The notes under the pieces were generated by a model. It made no database searches, had not been told where the DNA came from, and saw only the letters and a program-made list of their open reading frames with translations. DNA of 64,000 bases from Mytilisepta virgata (Eukaryota > Mollusca > Bivalvia > Mytilida > Mytilidae). Every line of letters starts with the position of its first letter. The stretch's first letter is position 1. Below, piece by piece: positions 47,001-56,000 of this stretch. The stretch lies in assembly GCA_028015205.1 (NCBI GenBank), contig CM051518.1:32516001-32580000 (forward strand), in the 5' to 3' direction. The position numbers and the translations under genes are program-made.

Positions 47001-50000
47001 GGGACTAATGGAGTACCTCTGGTGTCCGCTTGCACTTCCAAAGCCAGTTCTCAGTTACTAGTTGACAGGGTCATATATTTTTGTATGGAGTTGCATGTTG
47101 AAGAGACTGACCATGTGACATAAGATGTAGGTCACATGACCCATATTACACGGTTGACTGGCTTTTAAGTTTTATGTCAAACATCAGTTTTAACATACAA
47201 AGTGACCTACAATCATGTAACTTGGTGTGAGGATGCATCTCGGGGAGTAACACAGCCTCCCACCAAAATTAGGTCCCTGTGACCTACTTATTTTGCTTCA
47301 TTGACTTAGGTTATGTTTTAGGTCTGAGTTCAGGGTTAATCACATTTAATTGGCAAATGTATAAAACTCAAACAGGTAATCAAGATAGACTTAATATTAT
47401 GTTTTTCCATTTGAAGAAAGTAGATTTAAATATTAAGAAATTTTATCTTAGGTACCAGACAGAGGAGGTAGAGCTTGGGAATTAGAGCCACCACCACCAG
47501 AAATGCCATCGTTTCAAAAGAGAGTTGATCAACCACAACAGCAACGTCAACATAGTAAGTTATCATTGATATTCATATGCTTGAATGCATGAATTTTTAA
47601 AGTTTCTTTGTAAAAGTATATGGCTTGAGTTAGAATATGGTTAATTGGATGAACACATCTCCACTGTTTTGGTGCTTTCCATTTTTATTGTCTGTTTACC
47701 TATTGCTTTCCAATACTCTTTATTGTCTGTTTATCTAGTGCTTTCCAATACCCTTTATTGTCTGTTTATCTAGTGCTTTCCAATACTCTTTATTTTGTGT
47801 TTATTTTGTGCTTTCCAATATTCTTTATTGTCTGTTAACCTACTGCTTTCAAATACTCTTTATTGTCTGTTTACCTAGTGCTGTTCAATACTCTTTATCA
47901 TCTGTTTACCTTGTGCTTTCTGATACTCTTTATCGTCTTTTTACCTATGCTTTCCAATACTCTTTATTGTCTGTTTACCTACTGCTTTCCAATACTCTTT
48001 ATTGTCTGTTTACCTACTGCTTTCAAATACCCTTTATTGTCTGTTTACCTAGTGCTTTCCAATACCCTTTATTGTCTGTTTACCTAGCGCTTTCCAATAA
48101 TCTTTATTGTCTGTTTACCTACTGCTTTCCAATACTCTTTATCGTCTGATTACCTACTGCTTTCCAATACTCTTTATTGTCTGTTAATCTACTGCTTTCC
48201 AATACTCTTTATTGTCTGTTAACCTACTGCTTTCAAATACTCTTTATTGTCTGTTTACCTAGTGCTTTCCAATAATCTTTGTTGTCTGTTTACCTAGTGC
48301 TTTCCAGTACTTTTTATCATCTGTTTACCAATAGCAATAGGAAAGACAGATGAGTAACATACTGAGCCATAGAATATCTGTTGAAGAGTTTTTATTAGTA
48401 TATATGCCATGGTACCATAATGGCATAAAATGTAACAAGATATCCTGCATTTATCATACTTCATCATTGCATAAGATGAAATTCCCGAAAGACAGCCCCT
48501 CTCCTTCTCACTTATTTTAAATGCTATCTTTTGTTTGCGTCATATCATTAGTGTCAAAATGTACTAAATGAAATCATTTTTATCCTTATTTCCAATAGTT
48601 TGTAGGTTCATTGTATTGTTAATTCATTTATCCATCCCTTTTCTGTTATGAGGTAAAGAAATGATGTAAGGTCATGTGGTAGGTGATTACAATAAGATCA
48701 AGAACTAAGTTAACTGTATATCCTGAACAGGGCTAGAAATTAACTTATTTTTGTCAGATAGAAAACTTTGCTAGTTTTAAAACAACCTACCTCAGGTAGC
48801 AACCAGATTTCTGTATGTCATGTTAATGAAAAAGGTAAAGAGTGTTTTGTTTAATTATGTTACAGTAGACTGACACATGTATACTGAATCCTGGCTATAG
48901 CAAGATCATACTACTTGTATTGTTTTTGTTTCTTTCATATTTTTAGCTCACCTGGCCAAAGGCCATTTGAGCTTTTGTCATCACTTGGCGTCCATCATCC
49001 ATCCGTCTGTCATCCATCTGTCTGTTAACTTTTCACATTTTAATCTTCTTCTCTGAAACCAATGGACAAAATGGAATTAAACTTGGCAGGAAGCATCTAT
49101 GTAAGTTCCTTTATAAATTTTTTACTCATTTCGTCTTGATCGGACAACAAACATGGCCTCCATGGGCAGTTGTTGTTTCTGATTGGCTGATATAAAAAAT
49201 CTTCTCCTCTGAAATCACTTGGCCAAATGGAACTAAACTTGACAGGAAGCATATAAGGGAGGTTGTTTACAAAGTTTCCTCATTTCGTCTAGATCGGGCA
49301 ACAAACATGGCCATCATGGACAATTCTTGTTTCTCATTGGTTATTAAAAATTTTTTTTTTCTATGGAACTGCTTGGCCAAATGGGATGAAACCTGTCAGG
49401 AAGCATCTATGGGAGGTTCTGTACAAAGTTTCTTCATTTTGTCCCGATCGGACTACAGATATTGCCACCATGGGTAGTTCTTGTTTCTGATTGGCTGATA
49501 TAAAAAAATCTTCTCCTCTGAAATCAAGGGGCCAAATGGAACGAAACTTGACAAGAAGCATAAATGGGAGGTCCTTTATAAAATTACCTCATTTTGTCCC
49601 GATTGGACTACAAATATGGCCACCATGGGCATTTCTTTTATTTGATTGGCCGATATAAAACAATCTTCTCCTCTGAAGTCACTTGGCCAAATGGAACGAA
49701 ACTTGACAGGAAACATCTATGGGAGGTTCTGTACAAAGTTTCCTCATTACGTCCCGATCAGGAAACAAATATGTCTGTCATGGGCAATTCTTGTTTCTCA
49801 TTGGTTATTTAAAAAAAAAAAATTTCTGGAACAACTTGGCCAAAACTGTCAGACAGGAAGCATCTATAGAAAGTCTTTTATGAAATAAATTTTTTTCCTG
49901 ATGGATGACAAGCATTGCTGCCATGGACGATTCTTGTTTCTGATAGGCTGATATTAAGAAATCATCTTATCTGAAACTGCTTGGTCAAATGAAACGAAAC

Positions 50001-53000
50001 TTGACAAGAAGCATCTGTGGGAGATTTTTCTACATTTTTTTTTCATTTTGTCCAGATCATGCGACAAACATGGCCACATGGGCAATTCTTGTTTCTGTCT
50101 GTGAGTGGTACAGGGTTAGCCCTCTGAGCCTCTAGTTTCTATGTGTTTACAATTAAATTATATTCATTCCCCAGAAAATGTTTCATATACATTGTATGTA
50201 CCAAAATCATTTTCCAATTTTGTCTGAATGTTACTCAAAATCTTGTACAGCACCCCATCCATTCTATGTGTTCAATTTATATGTAATTTACCTTATAGAT
50301 TATAACATGGCATTTTCCATATCGGCCCTGGTATCATTCCGAGATTCCCATATCGGACCGAGGCCTATGCCTGAGATCTGATATGGGTCGCGGGATGATA
50401 CCATGGCAAATATGGAAAATGCCATGTTATAATCTATTTATCACATATTTTCAACTAAAAAGATTTGGCCTGTAGAAAATAGAAAAAAGATGTGATCAAG
50501 AACAAAAATTTAATTCAACAACTCAAAAACAATGTTTTAGAACTTCATAGTAGAATTTGTTTACTTCATTATTATGGATTTTTGTCACTGTAAATGTTTA
50601 TGGTCACATTGCCAATAAATGAATTACTCATCGTTGAAAATCTTTGATGTGAAAAAATGTTTTCCTTGTTCATTACTGTTTCACATGGTTTAAATGTAGA
50701 TAAACAGAAATATTATTTTATATCTTTCATATTTACAGATTTGCTTTGTAATTTCCTGAACATTTTCAAAATCTAAGTCACTGTGTACATTCTCCCCTTG
50801 TATCACTTGTAGATTCAAATCATGTCAAACACAATTCCAAAGGTAATATGATGTTGTGGGAGTGGGTGCGTGTGGGCCGATATGGGTTTTACATTGAAAA
50901 TTCATATCCAACCTCACATCAGCCCCGTATCAGCCCGGGGCTTGAGAACTTACTGTTGGCGGAATCAATCCAGCAATTTACATCTTATCATCATAAAATA
51001 TGTGATAAGTATAAATTAGTACTTGACCTAATCCATATCGGGTATCATCCCATTTAAGACCAAGGTCAAGGGGTGATACCCGGTCTGATATGGATTAGGT
51101 CATAAATTAATCTGTTTATCATATACTGCCTAAGTACTTATTCCATACTCAACTGGACTGATATGGCCATATCAGCCTGACCTCATTACGCATATTGTCT
51201 GATATGGCCATATCAGCCAGGGTATGTTTGAATAGCATTTAAATGATGGGTTATTAGCCTGAAGTGTGCAATTATGGCTTGTTGACTTCCAGTCATTACA
51301 CATATGCTAAAACCATCATTTCAAGTACTAAGTATATGATAAATAATCTTCTTCAACAATAAATTTATTCAGACTTGAAAATAGTACTTTGTTAATAAAT
51401 TTCATTTTATACAACTTAAAATTATAACAAAAAATTTATAGTATTGGATTTGGATATCTAGATACAATCCCACAGAATCTTAGCAGACATATTTACTAAT
51501 ACCACTGGGTGAATGTTACTGGTGGTTCCAACTTTCTGGGGGTATCACCAGCTCAGTTGTTCAGATTTTGATACTAGAGTATAATTGACCATTAAATTTA
51601 CTGTTATAAAACTCCTCAATTTTGTGGGAACCATTACTTGAGGAATCCCCCCCCCCTCATCTTGCAAAGCTCTGTCCTTAGATAATTTTAGCTTTACCCA
51701 TTGGTTATATATATTCCTAAATTCGAATCTGATGTTCATCATTTTGGCATTGTCTTTTGGCTTTCAACATTTTTAGAGTCAAGGGCAGTTGATGAGTCAT
51801 ATATTTTTGCATATCATGTCTATTAAAACTTGTATTATAGAATATTTACAGTCCAAAGTTAAAATTGGAGTTATGCATAGAATTTTGCTAACTGTTAAAT
51901 TGTTATTTGCATCACTGCACACTATTGCAGCAGAATGAGAGAAATATGCACTAAATGCACATTCTTATAGGGTTTGAAGTATCTAATGGATTAAGATGTT
52001 TTCTCTACGCTAAATGAACTCAAACAAAAGGTCCAGTGGTCACCCCTAAAATCACCAAGTGACAATAAATATTTAATAGGATGTTTTCTTCGTGTCATTT
52101 CAACGTTTGAATGAAATTACTTGTTGAAAATTTTGTATAAAACTTGAATGAATCGCTTCTTAGCAAAAATTTAAACACCTTCTTGACTGGGTCCGTAAAC
52201 TTTCACATATTGATCATCTCCTCTAAAACCAATGGAGCAAATTTAACGAAACTTTACAGGAATGATGTATGGAAGGTCCTTTACTAAGATTGCCGAAATT
52301 TTCCGATCCGCCAAAAAACATGGCTGCCAGAGTAGGACATAGTTTAACATTTGACCCTATGGGAAAACATGTTAAAGTTCATCTCCTCTGAAACTTCTTT
52401 AGCAAATTTAACCAAACTTTACAGGAATGATGTATGGAAGGTCCTTTACTAAGATTGCCGAAATTTTCCGATCCGCCAAAAAACATGGCTTCCAGAGTAG
52501 GACATAGTTTAACATTTGACCCTATGGGAAAACATGTTAAAGTTTATCTCCTCTGAAACTACTGGAGGAAATTTAACCAAACTTTACAGGAATGATGTAT
52601 GGAAGGTCCTATACTGAGATTGTTGAAATTTTTCCGATCCGCTGTAAAACATTTCTGCCAACGCAGGACATAGTTTAACATTGGACCCTATGGGAAAACA
52701 TGTTAAAGTTCATCTTCTCTGAAACTACTTGAGCAAATTTAACCAAACTTTACAGGAATGATGTATGGAAGGTCCTTTACTAAGTTTGCAGAAATTTGTC
52801 CGATCCGCATTAAAACACGGCTGCCAGCGCAGGACATAGTTTAACATCGGACCCTATGGGAAAACATGTTAAAGTTCATCTTCTCTGAAACTACTTGAGC
52901 AAATTTAACCAAACTTTACAGGAATGATGTATGGAAGGACCTTTACTAAGATTGCAGAAATTTTTCCGATCCGCCAAAAAACATTTCCTATGGGAAAATA

Positions 53001-56000
53001 TAAGGATCATCTTCTCTGAAGCTACTAAATAAAATTAAACCAATCTTTCGTGAATGATGCATGGAATGTCCCTCACAAAGATTAATAAAAAATTTTTGCG
53101 ATCTGTTTAAAAACATGGCCACCAGTGCAGGACATAGTTTAACTTTGGACCCTACATGAGGTGATATGTTTTAGAATGTTTTAATGTTTTAGCATGCCCT
53201 AAGTCACATATTATCATATTAATACCAAGAATTAATGGAAGTTTGTAGAAGCATTTTGTCAGGTGAGCGATACAGGCTCAGCCCACTCAGCCTCTAGTTT
53301 CTGTATCTTTTACTGTTTTCAAATATCATAACATTTAGGTTTTTACATTTCACAAATTATAGTACTATAATACAAAATTCAATTAACTGTTCAGATTCTT
53401 TTTCTTTTAGTTTCTGGTATGCTCAAAACCTCTTTTAAGTCGTTCAAAGAATTTTTCTTAAATATTGACTCATACTTAAAATAAAAATTCAGACTAATAT
53501 TTTAACTTGTTTTTTTGCCCTTGACATATTGTAGAGAAGTCTACTGATACTTTTATCAAGGTCTTTTCCATAAAGACTTACATCATTGTAGGCCCTGAAG
53601 GAATGATATATTTATGTCAAGAAAAGAGATAATTGCCACTCAAGATATTTAAATTAGGTTGTATGAATCATTACTTATCTAAATTTAACTTTAAATGGTC
53701 GAATTTAAAATGAAAAATATAAAACAGCTTGTTAAAAATCCTGTACTATTTGTACTCTTGTGAAATAAAATCTGAAATTTTAAAAATTATTCCTGAAATC
53801 AGTTAATAATTTTTTTAAGATTTATTAATAGCTCATGCCATTATAGATATTCTGTAGTAGTTTACTGTTGGAATATCTCCAGATTTCCATTGAAAATGAT
53901 AACATATGGTCATATTTGTGTTTGTATTGATCTATTTTATACTCAACATAAACAAAAGTAAGGTTGTTTTAGTTTTTGCAAGTTCATAGGGTAAAAAATA
54001 TTGATGTACAGAAAGTGTAGACATTGTTTGGATAATTCATTACAGCATGGCAAACTTTTCCTATAAAAACATATTTATTATAAATTGATAAATGAACTTT
54101 TTTATGTATGTCTCATTTATCTCACATTTAAAATGATTTTTGGCAATATTGACTAATATAGGTTCAATTTTTAGCACTATGTTCATATCTAGTATGACCA
54201 CTAGCCTGTCAACACTGAGGTAGTGAGTTTGAATCTCACCTGTGGCGGGTGGGGGATGTGTGATCAACTGGGATTTTAATTGACAAGGATTGACAATTTT
54301 CCTACCGAAGGTCATGGTTCTCTCTGGGTACTCCGGCTTCCTCCACCAATAAAACTGGCCGCCCCAAAATAGCCAAATGTGCTGAAAATGGCGTAAAAAC
54401 CCCAACTGAACCAAACTAAACCATATCTAGGAAACCGTCACATGTATGTCCTAATTCAGGACAGATAGCAATAGAGATGTGGATAATTTTGTTATCTTTA
54501 TATCTTATGGTCGACTAAATAAATTGTCCACAATGATCTGGTCTTGGAAATTAGATATCATATCACAGTTATATTTTCTTCTATAAGTTATAAACTAGGA
54601 GATATGATTAGGCCACTTTATTTCCCTCTAAAAATAAGGATTTTCTGAAATTCAATAATATTTCTAGAAAAAAGTTTGAATATATACCAAAAAATTTATA
54701 CTTGTGTAGTTCATGACATCATTGTGACATTGAATGCATTTTTAAGGCTCTGATCATACTGGGGTTAACTTAATCTGGACTTAATGTTATTCAAGTGTGA
54801 ACGTGATGTGGGTTATCTCACATTTACCTGAGTTATTCATTGTGAAACTGTCCTATGTCAGCTGTTTTAATGAAAAAGTTTAGATATAGAATTATGTATT
54901 TGTACAAATAATTTTTAAAAAACAATAATTATTGTACATGTATAACTAATTTGAATACTTACAATCTACAAGTGACCAAATAACACATTGATTAGCAAGT
55001 TTGTTCTGTCATGAGTTGTAGAATTTTAAGATTAGTTATTCTCTTTATTACATTGTCAAAATGATAAGATTAAACAACAAAATGGGGAATATGTTTTTAT
55101 GTGACAAACATTTATATGGCAACAATGTTGGCAATGACTACCGGTATTGTTTCCTTAAACTTCTTGAGTGAAGTAATGGCATTTATTTCACAAGTGAAAT
55201 ATCAGATTTTCTTTAACTTAGAAATCCTGTAATATTGTTAACTTGATGTGCATATCTGGTGTATCAAAATTGGCATCAAAGAATTTATTATTACCACTGA
55301 GCTGATAGATAGTTCTTAGTAGGCATATGCCAATCTGACATCTGTCTCTGGACCTTGACCTCAATTTTATGCTTGAGTGACTTGTGTTACAATTTCACAT
55401 TAGGTAAATTTCTCAGAAACTAATACCTAGACCCACCTATTTGGTCTGAGCCAGTCTGACACTTGTCTCCTGACCTTGAAATCAATTTCATAGTTGAGTG
55501 ACTTGCATCCAAGTTTTGTGATTTAGTCCATTTTTCAGCAACTGTAATACCTAGCCCCACAATATTTCGTCTATAGATAGTTCTTAGTCGGTACATGCCT
55601 GTCTGACACATGTCTCTGGACCTTGTCCTCAATTTCATGTTTGATTAAATTTGTCACATTTTTCAAATTAAGTCCATTTCTCAGCAACTGTAATACCTAG
55701 ACCCTCCATATTTGGTCAATAGATAGTTCTTTGTGGGTACATGTCACCTGCCTTTTTTACCTTGATCGCAATTTCATGCTTGAGTGACTTGTTTCACATT
55801 TTGGGATAATGTCCATTTCTCAGGAACTGCAATACGTAGACCAACCGTATTTGGTCTGTAGATAGTCCTGGGTGGGTACATGGCTGTCTGAGACCTTCAC
55901 GTAAATTTCACACTTGAGTCACATTTTCATGATTAAGTCCATTTCTCTGCAGCTGTAATACCTATATCCACTGTATATGGTCTGTAAAAACTTCTAGGCA

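Noticed and set aside
47808..48149. 113-codon hydrophobic ORF in FAM98 intron 10
   Set aside because: It is the 35-bp minisatellite read through; several frames are open and the product is a simple periodic repeat.
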